A stretch of 39,679 nucleotides of DNA, from the NCBI GenBank assembly GCA_002724575.1, contig PBPC01000074.1, positions 1-39,679 of the forward strand, written 5' to 3'. How positions within the stretch are numbered: the stretch's first letter is position 1; each line of letters starts with the position of its first letter. The notes under the pieces were generated by a model, which saw nothing but the letters and a program-made list of their open reading frames with translations, was not told the DNA's origin and ran no database searches. Below are positions 26,021 to 34,917 of the stretch, piece after piece. The DNA comes from Gemmatimonadota bacterium. Lineage in GTDB: Bacteria; Gemmatimonadota; Gemmatimonadetes; Longimicrobiales; Gaopeijiaceae. Both the position numbers and the translations under genes were made by a program.

Positions 26021-26836
26021 GTGAAGCATGAATACCCTGCGACCCTGCTTCTTCCTGCACCGGTAGTCAAATGGTTGGCTGCCGTTGGTAGGGTTGCCCG
26101 TGTCACTGCTGAACATGCCGGGGAGCTCGGACTTTTAGCATGGCGTATTCTCGTGGCGATTGTTCGGCTCAAAGTATCAAGGCGTGACATAACTACGCAG
26201 CTTTACATCATGGGTGTGCAGAGTTTGCCCATCGTTTTCGTGACAGCATCCTTGGCGGGGATTGTTACGAGTCAACAGGGTGGCTACCAGCTAATCTCGT
26301 CTTCGCCGCAATATGTGCTTGGGACGCTAGTCGTGCAGAGCGTGATCCTTGAGTTGGCCCCTTTGCTGACAGCTATCGTTTTGGTAGGGAGAATCGGTGC
26401 ACGTATCACGGCTGAGCTTGGGACGATGGTTGTTTCAGAGCAGATTGATGCCTTCGAGTCATTGGGCCGGGATCCGGTGGCGATTCTTGCCGCTCCACGC
26501 TTCATCGCAGGTGTGATCACGCTACCGCTCCTGGTCGGTTTTGCGGACGTGATTGGTATTGCGGCCGGAATGATTGCAGCGAACCTCACCATCGGCCTGG
26601 GCAATGAAACATTTATCTACGGAGCCCGTCTATTTTGGCACAACTGGGACTTAGTCTATGGACTCTCCAAGTCCATCGTCTTTGGAGCAGCAATTCCGCT
26701 CATCTCGGTCCATATGGGTCTTCGTACACGAGGGGGAGCCGAGGGTGTTGGCCTTAGCACGACCCAAGCGGTGATGTTCATGATCCTGACGATACTGATT
26801 CTGGACGCCATGTTCCCACCGCTTATGCTACAGTAG
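26021..26836 (+). CDS. mlaE: MlaE-family lipid ABC transporter permease
   Basis: This 271-residue membrane protein of the MlaE (DUF140) permease family forms the inner-membrane channel of MCE-type phospholipid transporters. It shows an N-terminal amphipathic region, then LYIMGVQSLPIVFVTASLAG, the conserved ELAPLLTAIVLVGRIGARITAELG and MVVSEQIDAFESLGRDP segment, and about five hydrophobic helices. The start is GTG 26021; an ATG seven bases on is out of frame, and the nearest GGAG lies about 12 bases upstream. It is followed after 13 bases by the ATPase and then by the MCE protein, the standard E-F-D order. Confidence 0.94.
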   Translation: MKHEYPATLLLPAPVVKWLAAVGRVARVTAEHAGELGLLAWRILVAIVRLKVSRRDITTQLYIMGVQSLPIVFVTASLAGIVTSQQGGYQLISSSPQYVLGTLVVQSVILELAPLLTAIVLVGRIGARITAELGTMVVSEQIDAFESLGRDPVAILAAPRFIAGVITLPLLVGFADVIGIAAGMIAANLTIGLGNETFIYGARLFWHNWDLVYGLSKSIVFGAAIPLISVHMGLRTRGGAEGVGLSTTQAVMFMILTILILDAMFPPLMLQ

Positions 26837-26849
26837 GAATATCAAGACT

Positions 26850-27623
26850 GTGATTACTTATCGAGATATCCATAAATCATTTGATGCACCGGTACTCTCC
26901 GGTGTGGATATGGTAGTTGAGACAGGGGAGATGTTTGCGCTTTTTGGGCCTTCAGGCACCGGGAAAAGCGTACTCCTGAAGACTACAATTGGGTTGGTAG
27001 TGCCAGACCGAGGAGATGTAGAGATTGACGGCCTTTCAGTCTACGAGAGTGATCCAGTTGCCCTGTTGAAACTGCGCAGCAAGGTTGGATACGTATTCCA
27101 GCACTCGGCTCTATTTGACTCTCTCACAGTACTAGACAACGTAGCGATGGGTCTCCCTGAGGATACCCTGCAAAGACTTTCAACCGCGGAAAAAGCTCGT
27201 CGAGTATGGGAAGCGCTAGAGACTGTCAATTTGGAACCGGCCGAAGTGCTCTCGAAGATCCCTTCGGAACTCTCGGGCGGAATGAAAAAAAGAGTAGGGA
27301 TCGCGAGAGCGATTGTTGGTGGTCCAACGATCCTCTTGTGGGATGAGCCCACCACCGGCCTTGATCCAGTCAACACTGCAGCAGTCGAGCGACTCATCAA
27401 GAGGCTCTCAAAAGAGCTAGAGGTTACGTCACTACTTGTGACCCATGATGTGGAGGGTGGTCTGGATATTTGCGATCGAGTGGCGATGTTGGATGGGGGA
27501 ATTATTAGGTTTTGTGGGACTCCCCTCGAGTTTAGGGCTTGCCCGGACCCGGTGGTCCAGGCGTTCGTAGATCGTGCAGCAGCGGAGGCTGCTTTAGATA
27601 TGGTTACTGATACCTATGTCTGA
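26850..27623 (+). CDS. mlaF: MlaF-family lipid ABC transporter ATPase
   Basis: This 257-residue cytoplasmic ATPase energises the MlaE permease. The Walker A is GPSGTGKS, the Q-loop lies in VGYVFQHSALFDSL, the signature is LSGGMKKR, the Walker B is ILLWDEP and the switch is LVTHD. The KKR after the signature and the LFDSLTV segment are typical of the Mla/Ttg2A/Mkl group rather than of sugar or peptide importers. It starts at GTG 26850 with AGGA about 11 bases before, and its stop overlaps the mlaD ATG by 8 bases. Confidence 0.95.
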   Translation: MITYRDIHKSFDAPVLSGVDMVVETGEMFALFGPSGTGKSVLLKTTIGLVVPDRGDVEIDGLSVYESDPVALLKLRSKVGYVFQHSALFDSLTVLDNVAMGLPEDTLQRLSTAEKARRVWEALETVNLEPAEVLSKIPSELSGGMKKRVGIARAIVGGPTILLWDEPTTGLDPVNTAAVERLIKRLSKELEVTSLLVTHDVEGGLDICDRVAMLDGGIIRFCGTPLEFRACPDPVVQAFVDRAAAEAALDMVTDTYV

Positions 27624-28578
27624 GTCTAAAAAGAGCGAGAGGTTAGGGAGAGGTACTCCCACTGATGCAGAGCTACTGGCAGCTGTTCCCCGAAGAGCGA
27701 CTGGGAGACAAGCACGCCTAGGCCTATTCGTGATCTTAGGCCTATTGTCCTTTGTCACAGTCCTCTATTGGATGACTGATCCTGCGACCTTCCGAGGGCG
27801 GTACATGCTCGTGACTACGATGGAAGACGCGGGTGGGGTCCGTGGTGGTGACCCAGTTTCCATGAAGGGCATTATCATCGGCCGTGTCCACGACTTTGAA
27901 CTAATACGAGGTGAGAGAGTCACGATCACCGCAGAGATTGAGGGTGAGTGGGAGATCCCAGTCGGCTCACTTGCGAGGCTCGGTAGCGCTGGCCTGTTTG
28001 GTGGGCGTACGCTTCTCATTGATCCCAGCGGAGCAACCGAATATTACGAACCCTGGGATACAGTTCAAAGCGCGAATATGCAGGTGGTGGATCTTCTGGA
28101 TTCTGCCGGGGAACTTTCCGGCCAAGCCGGAGATGTAATGACCCAGATCGAGACTCTGCTTGATGCCGAGACGATTGGGGCGGTCCAGGGCAGTGCACGC
28201 GAACTTGAGGTTTTGCTTACTGAATTCGGGGACGGTGTTCGCGAGCAGCGTGAGGCACTCGGGTCACTCACTGAAAGTCTGAGTCGCTCAGCGGAAGGGC
28301 TTGAGGATGCTACAAGTGGACCTGAACTCGCTCGTGCTGTTGCCAGGGCAGATTCGGCAATGGCCATGCTCACCAATACTGGCGACAACCTAGACAGTGC
28401 AGCTGAATCACTGCGTTCAGTTCTGAGTCGGATCGAAAGAGGGGAAGGGACTCTTGGTCGGCTTGTTCAAGATGACCAGCTCTACAACAGTCTCACTAGC
28501 GCGGCCGAGGGCATAACAGCATTTCTAGCGGATCTTCAAGAGAATCCTTCGAAGTATATCAATCTGTCCATCTTCTAG
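27616..28578 (+). CDS. mlaD: MlaD-type MCE-domain protein with long helical C-terminal region
   Basis: This 320-residue protein is anchored by one transmembrane helix (about 34-52, LGLFVILGLLSFVTVLYWM) after a polar cytoplasmic lead, followed by a single MCE domain (about 61-140, with EDAGGVRGGDPVSMKGIIIG and SLARLGSAGLFGG). The remaining ~170 residues are helix-rich and coiled-coil-like, ending in GTLGRLVQDDQLYNSL and a YINLSIF tail. E. coli MlaD is about 183 residues, so this form is much longer, as in other non-proteobacterial MCE proteins where the helices form a needle-like tunnel. It should bind lipid in the periplasm and pass it between membranes. No MlaB or MlaC gene follows; the next gene is convergent after a 17-base gap. 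Confidence 0.92.
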   Translation: MSESKKSERLGRGTPTDAELLAAVPRRATGRQARLGLFVILGLLSFVTVLYWMTDPATFRGRYMLVTTMEDAGGVRGGDPVSMKGIIIGRVHDFELIRGERVTITAEIEGEWEIPVGSLARLGSAGLFGGRTLLIDPSGATEYYEPWDTVQSANMQVVDLLDSAGELSGQAGDVMTQIETLLDAETIGAVQGSARELEVLLTEFGDGVREQREALGSLTESLSRSAEGLEDATSGPELARAVARADSAMAMLTNTGDNLDSAAESLRSVLSRIERGEGTLGRLVQDDQLYNSLTSAAEGITAFLADLQENPSKYINLSIF

Positions 28579-28595
28579 CGGACAGTTCTAAGAGA

Positions 28596-31500
28596 CTACC
28601 AGCCCGGTGCTATGTTGAAGCCCCAGTGCCAGCTCTTTTGGGGTCGTTGCCAAGGGTACGCGTAGTAAGCTTCAACTATCAGAAAGCCCAATACATTAAG
28701 CCTCGCAGAAACTCCCGTTGAGAAGACTGGTACACGCTCGTAGCCGGAACGGCTGAATGCGAGTACCGGAGGATTGTCTGAGTCCCAAGCGAGGCCTGCA
28801 TCCGCAAATGCCACGAGCTCAACAGGCACAAACTGGAAATTGATTAAGCCATACTGCTCGACACCGATCAACGGTATTCTGAACTCAAAGTTTGCGACCG
28901 CGAGTTGTTGACCCTGGAGGCGGTTGAAGGCCATACAAGTGCCTCCACTAGAGCTCGAACCCGGGGGACTACATTCGCTTGCGCTGAAACTCTGGTATGA
29001 ATAGCCCCGGATAAATGTTTCGTAGCCCAGGAATAGAGGACGGAGCATACCAAAGCCGTCAGAGCTGCTTTCTTCAGGAGAGAGCCCATATCGACCGTAG
29101 TGAACTGTTCGCAAGCCGACAGTGAGGTTCTTGGTCGGAGCGAAATACCGGCGCCAATCAGCTATTACGGTCGTAAAGCTTGCGGTACCTTGAGTTTGCT
29201 CAATCGAGAAGCGGTACCGACCTCCACGAATTGGTGACACGAATCCGAAGATGGCGTTGTCACCTACGAGCGCCACTGAAGCTTGAGCCATAGTCAGTGG
29301 CTTAGGTGTCATAGCGTCGAGGCTCTCTCGTTCCCACCCGATAATCTGACCGAAAGCATTGGTGTAGTACTTCTCCAACTCTATGTCATAACTGTAGCGT
29401 ACAGCACCCAGAGAAACTTCGAAGCGTTGGGATGAGGAAAACGGATAAGCGAGCTGGCCGTTCAGAGAGGTAGTGAAGATCCGGAAGCGGTTTAAGCCGT
29501 AGTAATCGCCAGATTCATCAGATCCGAAACTGTAGTAACCCATTTGGTATGGGATCCTTCCAGCGCCTACACCCCAGTTCCATCTCTTACTCAAGTTTGT
29601 ATAGAATACTTCTCCACCGATGTCCTTAAAGGTTCCTTGCGCCATGAGCGCAGCTCCAAGGACTCTGTCTCCTAGCATATCACTGAAATATGCCGAGGCG
29701 CCTCCACCCACGTAGTTGCCAAAGTTGTCAGTTCCAACACCGAGAGTGGGTTGGCCAACGAAATCAAGCGTAAGGCCAGACTCGTTACTCGACTCGTATT
29801 GCTCAATCGCTGAGCTCGGCCATGTGCTGGAAGGCAGTAGTCCGGTTTCTGCGTCAGCTAGGTATGTCGCTATACGGCTGAAGCGGTCTGGCATCGTTGG
29901 AGGGAGCTTACGACCTAGTTGGTCTTCAGGATTTTCGACTACTGAAATCTCAGGTAGTTCCTCATCTAATTCCTTTGTATAGACATGGAATTCGAGTTCG
30001 TCAAAGACTGTGTATGCAATCAGGCCGCTTCCTGGGGCTACACTCATTGCAGGTGCCAGATAGGTATGTCCGCTCACACCTGTTGCTAGGTTGGTTACTC
30101 TACTTATGCGGTTATTCTCAAGGCTCAACTTATAGACGTCACTGAAGCCATCTTGGTCGGAGATGAAGTAGAGGCTTTCACCATTATCCCCGAATTGCGG
30201 GTTGATATGCTTCACATTCCCGAATACCGGGATCGGCCTGATTTCACCCGTCGCTACCTCGATCATGGCAAGCTGGAAACTGTTGTATGTGAGCAGCTCA
30301 AAATTGGTGGCCGCACCCCTATCGCTCGTAAAAGCGATGTTGCGTCCGTCCGGCGACCACGAAGGTTGCAGGTCGGCGTACTTGTCTTGGGTGAGTTGAG
30401 TGGTCTCACTAGTCTCTAGATCGTAAAGAAAAAGATCGGTGATCCCTCCGACTGAGCCTGAGAATGCTATATAGCGTCCATCCGGCGACCAGGCAGGATT
30501 ACTTACCGCACCAATACGTTCCTCAAACTTGATCCTACGCTGGACGACACCGTTTCGGGTTGCCGCTATAGCCATCTCGTTATTTCCGCCTGCGGATACG
30601 ACGTATGCAAATTGTTCGGAATCTGGTGACCACGTCCCAGAGGAATCGATGTAGCGTAATGCCTCGACATGAGGATCTGATTCGGCGCTCGCGAGTTTTC
30701 TGATGATCTCACCAGTCCTGGTATCAGCCATGTAGAGGTCAACCGAAAAAATGTCTTTCTCGGAAAGGAAGGCTACATAGCGTCCGTCTGGACTTATTGA
30801 GGGTTGGATGTTGACGCTTCCCGAGCCCGTACTTGGGGCAAGAAGCAGGTTTCCTTGATCAGCAGGAGCACTGCGGCCTTCCATGATCGGAAAATATTCT
30901 TCCCCCACCTTCTCCTTCCATCTCACCGAAAGTGTGTCCGTCGACATCCCGAGCACGTCCTCGATTGCTCCCTCAAAACCAGCACGTAAGGCGCGTCGGT
31001 ATATCGAGATGACTGCGTCATCGCCGTATGTGCCACCGATGTAAGCCCACAGTGCCTGACCAAATCGATATGGAAAGAATCTCGACTCACGTGTCATCTG
31101 CTGGATCGTAGGCAGATCGTCACGCCGAATTGCGTCACGTATCCACATCGCGGTTAGTGGGTCATCTCGTCCCACCGAGAGGTACTCGGCCATTCCCTCA
31201 ATCAACCAAAGAGGTAAGGTCGATAATCCCTGCAAGCCTCCACCACGTCTTGATTGCGCGATGTTGTACTGGAATGCATGGACCAACTCATGACCGAGGA
31301 CATGGTCTGTATCCCAATAAGACCCTGCGAGTGGCATGATTACTCGGTTCTTGAGCGATTCAGTTACACCGCCAGTGCCCTCGCCTATGAACCCCGAAAG
31401 TGTGTTCGTTTGTTGGAAGTCTGGATGATCGGCGTATAGGATGATTGGTTTTGTACGCTCAAATTCGTGCTGGAAGGTTCTCGCAAACCGCTCGTACCAA

Positions 31501-31742
31501 CGCTCGCCCATTCTCGCGGCATCTAGGACGGCTTCAGTTTCCTCTGGATAGTAATGGATATCAAAATGTTCTGTGCGCAGGATCTCGAAATCAAAATCGT
31601 CAAACTGCACCTTGTTACGACCGAAGTATTGTCCTGATGCGGTTGGCGGAATGATTGCAAGAAGCAAGGTCGCTAATCCGAGTGTCCATACTACCCTGGT
31701 TCGTTCTAACGCCATCTTAGATAAGAGTATCTTTCCCAACAT
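28596..31742 (-). CDS. HExxH metallopeptidase-like / TolB-like propeller / outer-membrane barrel fusion protein
   Basis: This exported protein of about 1048 residues has three recognisable parts. After a signal peptide ending near PTASGQ comes a gluzincin-like domain with HELVH at 151-155 and LIEGMAEY (182-187), the classic zinc ligands and catalytic Glu. Next is a PD40/TolB-type propeller with repeated SPDGRYVAFLS, SPDGRYIAFSG and SPDGRNIAFTSD motifs. The last ~400 residues are aromatic, alternating beta-strands (for example TTVIADWRRYFAPTKNLTVG, FLGYETFIRGYSYQ) resembling the Omp85/BamA-type barrel, though the C-terminal residue is Trp (FNIAPGW). The frame opens at ATG 31754, but ATG 31742 has GAGG at good spacing. 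Similar fusions occur in related phyla, usually labelled only PD40 or outer-membrane protein. Proteolytic activity is inferred from motifs. Confidence 0.85.
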   Translation of the reverse strand: MLGKILLSKMALERTRVVWTLGLATLLLAIIPPTASGQYFGRNKVQFDDFDFEILRTEHFDIHYYPEETEAVLDAARMGERWYERFARTFQHEFERTKPIILYADHPDFQQTNTLSGFIGEGTGGVTESLKNRVIMPLAGSYWDTDHVLGHELVHAFQYNIAQSRRGGGLQGLSTLPLWLIEGMAEYLSVGRDDPLTAMWIRDAIRRDDLPTIQQMTRESRFFPYRFGQALWAYIGGTYGDDAVISIYRRALRAGFEGAIEDVLGMSTDTLSVRWKEKVGEEYFPIMEGRSAPADQGNLLLAPSTGSGSVNIQPSISPDGRYVAFLSEKDIFSVDLYMADTRTGEIIRKLASAESDPHVEALRYIDSSGTWSPDSEQFAYVVSAGGNNEMAIAATRNGVVQRRIKFEERIGAVSNPAWSPDGRYIAFSGSVGGITDLFLYDLETSETTQLTQDKYADLQPSWSPDGRNIAFTSDRGAATNFELLTYNSFQLAMIEVATGEIRPIPVFGNVKHINPQFGDNGESLYFISDQDGFSDVYKLSLENNRISRVTNLATGVSGHTYLAPAMSVAPGSGLIAYTVFDELEFHVYTKELDEELPEISVVENPEDQLGRKLPPTMPDRFSRIATYLADAETGLLPSSTWPSSAIEQYESSNESGLTLDFVGQPTLGVGTDNFGNYVGGGASAYFSDMLGDRVLGAALMAQGTFKDIGGEVFYTNLSKRWNWGVGAGRIPYQMGYYSFGSDESGDYYGLNRFRIFTTSLNGQLAYPFSSSQRFEVSLGAVRYSYDIELEKYYTNAFGQIIGWERESLDAMTPKPLTMAQASVALVGDNAIFGFVSPIRGGRYRFSIEQTQGTASFTTVIADWRRYFAPTKNLTVGLRTVHYGRYGLSPEESSSDGFGMLRPLFLGYETFIRGYSYQSFSASECSPPGSSSSGGTCMAFNRLQGQQLAVANFEFRIPLIGVEQYGLINFQFVPVELVAFADAGLAWDSDNPPVLAFSRSGYERVPVFSTGVSARLNVLGFLIVEAYYAYPWQRPQKSWHWGFNIAPGW

Positions 31743-32015
31743 GTACCGCCTCATCTGAGGTGCTGCCCAGTCTGCGAACTAGGACGAGTGCTTTTACTAC
31801 CCTCTCACATACCGAGTATACCAATTAAAGGTTCGTTAGATGATTGGAGAAGTGTCTAGCAGAAACTCCGGTAACGGACAACTAGTTCACCATACGTTGA
31901 CGGGTTGGATGATCACCACCGAGATTCTTTGGGTTCTATCGCTAAAAAGCAAGCAAGATTCTTGCCACGGCTGTGTGGTCACGGATCCGGTATTTCTCAA
32001 GTGGTGAGCACTGTG
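31743..32015. other. Divergent intergenic region before the lipoprotein-tlpA operon
   Basis: This 273-base gap separates the leftward fusion protein from the rightward lipoprotein operon. On the minus strand a TATACT (-10-like) stands near 31815-31820 without a good -35. On the plus strand TTGACG at 31897-31902 lacks a good -10. The open frame running from 31905 into the lipoprotein gene is ignored because its first 37 codons encode nothing signal-like. Confidence 0.35.
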
Positions 32016-33245
32016 ATGAATAAACGACTATCGCTACTAGGATGGACACTGATCTTGGTTGTCTGTGCTTGTCAGGATGCTGGTTCGCCGGCGCTGTCTA
32101 TCTCTCTTGAAGAAATGCCCTCTCCCGCTTCTAGTCCAAGTGGTGAGCCATTCCTGTCCTCTTCCGAGGACGGGGTCTATTTGAGTTGGCTGGAAGAGGT
32201 AACTCCGACGATGTACGAGTTGCGCTTCTCAATGCTCCAAGATGGTGAGTGGAATAAACCAGGTGTGGTCGCTGCTGGTGACGATTTCTTCGTAAACTGG
32301 GCAGACTTTCCCTCAGTTCTACCGGGTCCCCAGGGCAGCCTATGGGCACACTGGTTACAGCGCGGGTCAGAGGGTGGCTACGACTATGGAGTGCGAGTTG
32401 CTGAGTCTGGCGACGGAGGTAAGACGTGGTCGGAGCCGTGGACCCCGCATGAGGATGGTACTCCGACAGAACACGGGTTCGTCAGTATGATGGCATCCGG
32501 TTCCGGAATAGGAATCGTTTGGCTTGATGGACGAAAATTCGTTTCGGAAATAGATGGGGAACCGGCTCCACGTGAAATGACCCTTCGCTTTCGAGAGATC
32601 CAAGTGGGGGGGAAACCTGGTCCCGAAACGCTTATTGACGCTCGCGTTTGTGACTGCTGTCAAACGGATGCGGTGGTCACCCCATCAGGACCTGTGGTCG
32701 TCTACAGAGATCGGACTGACGCGGAGATCAGAGATATCTATGCCACACGATTCCTGGATGGTAACTGGACTGAAGGGGTTTCTGTCCACCAGGACGGCTG
32801 GGAGATCGGTGGTTGCCCTGTGAATGGACCTGCGGTCGCGATGGCAGGGGACCAACTTGCGGTGGCTTGGTTCACCGGGGCTGAGGATGTTCCGCGAGTG
32901 AAGATCGCATTAGCGAGGGCGGAGGGGCTGGAATTTGAGGAACCAATTCAGCTAGATGATGGAGATCCTGCTGGCCGAGTAGATGTGCTTGGACTGTCAA
33001 ATGGGGATTTCCTGGTGAGCTGGCTAGAGAGAACTGGTGGCGAGACTGCCGAGGTACGAATGCGCCGGATTCGGTCAGATGGAGCTATCAGTGAAGCTGT
33101 TACGATTACTTCTTCGTCCTCCGCACGCGCAAGTGGGTTCCCCAGAATAGCACAGAGTCCAGATGGAAGTCTGGTTATGGCCTGGACCGATGTCTCAACG
33201 TCACCTGCCCAAGTGCGGATTACGCGGGTTCATTTGGAGGATTGA
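32016..33245 (+). CDS. Sialidase-like (BNR/Asp-box) propeller lipoprotein with CDCC motif
   Basis: This 409-residue protein starts with a lipoprotein-type signal peptide, LLGWTLILVVCACQ; the lipid-carrying Cys is probably residue 19, with an unusual Cys at -2. The rest is a six-bladed-propeller-like fold with at least one canonical Asp-box, SGDGGKTWSE, and blades such as GIGIVWLDGRKF and LVMAWTDVS. It would be auto-annotated as exo-alpha-sialidase, but I do not see the sialidase FRIP/arginine-triad pattern, so enzyme activity is doubtful. Exactly four cysteines remain in the mature chain: CDCC at 212-215 and Cys267 in GGCPVNGPA. Its TGA overlaps the next ATG (TGATG) with GGAGG upstream, so it is coupled to the thioredoxin-like gene. 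ATG 32016 is chosen because it begins the signal peptide. Confidence 0.8.
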   Translation: MNKRLSLLGWTLILVVCACQDAGSPALSISLEEMPSPASSPSGEPFLSSSEDGVYLSWLEEVTPTMYELRFSMLQDGEWNKPGVVAAGDDFFVNWADFPSVLPGPQGSLWAHWLQRGSEGGYDYGVRVAESGDGGKTWSEPWTPHEDGTPTEHGFVSMMASGSGIGIVWLDGRKFVSEIDGEPAPREMTLRFREIQVGGKPGPETLIDARVCDCCQTDAVVTPSGPVVVYRDRTDAEIRDIYATRFLDGNWTEGVSVHQDGWEIGGCPVNGPAVAMAGDQLAVAWFTGAEDVPRVKIALARAEGLEFEEPIQLDDGDPAGRVDVLGLSNGDFLVSWLERTGGETAEVRMRRIRSDGAISEAVTITSSSSARASGFPRIAQSPDGSLVMAWTDVSTSPAQVRITRVHLED

Positions 33246-33754
33246 TGAAGACCACGCGCGTGGTGGTGGTGTTTCTCTTAGTTGCTATATCGGCTTGCGC
33301 AATTGATGCCACGTCGGGTCCGCCACAACTCGGTGCTCCCATTCCAGGATATACAGCGGCGACACTTGAGGGTGACAGCGTATCCTTGGCATCCCTTCGA
33401 GGTGAAGTCGTCCTCCTAAACCTTTGGGCTACCTGGTGTGCACCGTGTCGACAAGAGACTCCTTTTCTCCAAGAATTATTTGAGGAGCATCAAGAAGATG
33501 GCCTCCATCTCGTAGGAGTTTCTTTGGACACTGGTGCGGCAACAGAACAGGTTGAGAGGTTCGTTCAGGACTATGGGGTTACCTATACCATCCTCCATGA
33601 CCCTGAAAATAGGGCTATGGAGCTTTATCGGGTCCTGGGTCTTCCGGCGACGTTCCTTATCGATCGAGAAGGGGTACTCCAATGGATGCGTTACGGCCCA
33701 GTTGGAGAGACTGATCAGGAGTTTTTGTCTGAACTTGGGGACGCTCTAGGTTGA
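33245..33754 (+). CDS. TlpA-like thioredoxin-fold lipoprotein
   Basis: This 169-residue extracytoplasmic thiol-disulfide protein has a clean lipobox ISAC (Cys18), an AhpC/TSA-like N-terminal region (LGAPIPGYTAATLEGDSVSL), the active site WCAPC (Cys65, Cys68) and the cis-proline loop GLPATFLID. The TlpA/ResA/CcmG family usually reduces disulfides in the periplasm, for example in cytochrome c or copper-site assembly, but some members act as oxidants. ATG 33245 overlaps the upstream stop and has GGAGG about six bases before; a TTG at 33242 is less likely. Coupling to the CDCC lipoprotein suggests that protein as a partner, which is inference. Its stop overlaps the next start as TTGA. Confidence 0.92.
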   Translation: MKTTRVVVVFLLVAISACAIDATSGPPQLGAPIPGYTAATLEGDSVSLASLRGEVVLLNLWATWCAPCRQETPFLQELFEEHQEDGLHLVGVSLDTGAATEQVERFVQDYGVTYTILHDPENRAMELYRVLGLPATFLIDREGVLQWMRYGPVGETDQEFLSELGDALG

Positions 33755-34872
33755 GAGCAGTTGATCCAGATAAGGTCGAAACCCCAATCGGTTATGTAGA
33801 TCTCCAGAGGGTCCGATCGAACGCCAAGAAAATAGCCTCCTATTGCAAGGAGCACGGTCTTAATTGGCGTCCTCACATAAAGACTCATAAATCCAGGGAA
33901 ATTGCTCGCCTGCAAATTGACGCGGGAGCGACTGGGATTACTGTGGCTACCCTGCGCGAGGCAGAAGTGATGTCGACAGTGACCGAAGACTTGCTACTCG
34001 CGTACCCGCCTGTTGGGGACCTAAAACTCAAGCGACTCATTCAACTTCCTCACGAACTCGATCTGAAAGTTGCACTTGACTCAGCTCAGGTTCTTAAGCC
34101 ACTGGCTGCTGCCTGCGCTTCTGCTGAACGCCAAGTTGGAATCCTCATAGAACGAGACGTTGGGCTGGGCCGTGTGGGAGTCCAAAGAGTTGAAGATGTC
34201 ATTCAGCTTGCGGATCTGGCCCAGGAGTTAGATGGCGTAGATTTCCGGGGGATTATGTTCTACCCAGGGCAGATCAGGATGGCTGAGGTTGACCAAGACG
34301 CTCATGTGCGAGAGGTGGCTGCTTTGGTTGAAGAGATGACCGTGGCTCTGGCCAAAGCTGGTTTCGTACCCGATATCGTCAGCGGAGGCTCAACGCCGAC
34401 ACTCTGGCGGAGTCACAATTACAGCGGGATTACTGAAATCCGGTCTGGTTCGTCTGTCTTCTTTGACTTGGAGGCGCTCAGAGTGGGTGTCGCCTCTCAC
34501 GACGACTTGGCTTATACAGTTTTAGCTACTGTAGTTAGCACTGCTGTTCACGGGGGTGCTGTTGTGGATGCAGGTTCGAAAGCGCTTTCGAAGGAAGTCA
34601 GGTCAGCTGAAGGTGACTATGGCGTGCTGTTTGACCGAGCTGAAGTCACTGTAAAGACTCTGAATGAAGAGCATGGAGTCCTTGATCTATCACGAACTGA
34701 TTGGGAGCCAAGAATTGGCGATCAGGTGCGTATTATCCCGAACCATGTTTGCGTGTCAGTGAATTTGCAGGACTCACTCCTGGCGCAGGATGGAGACACG
34801 CACGTGATGTTGAATCTCGAAGGAAAGGGGCGCAGTCTCTGGGTTGAGGAGAGTCTGCTTAACCCACATTAG
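33751..34872 (+). CDS. D-threonine aldolase / D-serine dehydratase-like PLP enzyme
   Basis: This 373-residue enzyme has an alanine-racemase-type PLP barrel at the N-terminus and a zinc-binding C-terminal domain. RPHIKTHKS contains the probable PLP lysine (Lys44), ERDVGLGRVGV and VSGGSTPT match the cofactor region, and PNHVCVSVNL supplies the zinc pair His332 and Cys334 typical of D-threonine aldolases and eukaryotic-type D-serine dehydratases. The family either cleaves D-threonine to glycine and acetaldehyde or dehydrates D-serine/D-threonine. The adjacent ridA favours dehydration, because that reaction releases the enamine RidA handles. The start is TTG 33751, overlapping the TlpA stop. No better start lies before the conserved TPIGYVDL segment. 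Confidence 0.9.
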   Translation: MRAVDPDKVETPIGYVDLQRVRSNAKKIASYCKEHGLNWRPHIKTHKSREIARLQIDAGATGITVATLREAEVMSTVTEDLLLAYPPVGDLKLKRLIQLPHELDLKVALDSAQVLKPLAAACASAERQVGILIERDVGLGRVGVQRVEDVIQLADLAQELDGVDFRGIMFYPGQIRMAEVDQDAHVREVAALVEEMTVALAKAGFVPDIVSGGSTPTLWRSHNYSGITEIRSGSSVFFDLEALRVGVASHDDLAYTVLATVVSTAVHGGAVVDAGSKALSKEVRSAEGDYGVLFDRAEVTVKTLNEEHGVLDLSRTDWEPRIGDQVRIIPNHVCVSVNLQDSLLAQDGDTHVMLNLEGKGRSLWVEESLLNPH

Positions 34873-34917
34873 AATTAGATAATGTTCTATAGGACCACTT
34901 ACAGGAGTCAGATATAA

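Noticed and set aside
31905-32015. Longer start of the propeller lipoprotein
   Set aside because: The extra 37 residues are hydrophilic and would bury the lipoprotein signal peptide in the chain.
32016-33245. Annotation as an active exo-alpha-sialidase
   Set aside because: An Asp-box is present, but I could not find the FRIP/arginine triad and nucleophile pattern, so only a sialidase-like propeller fold is claimed.
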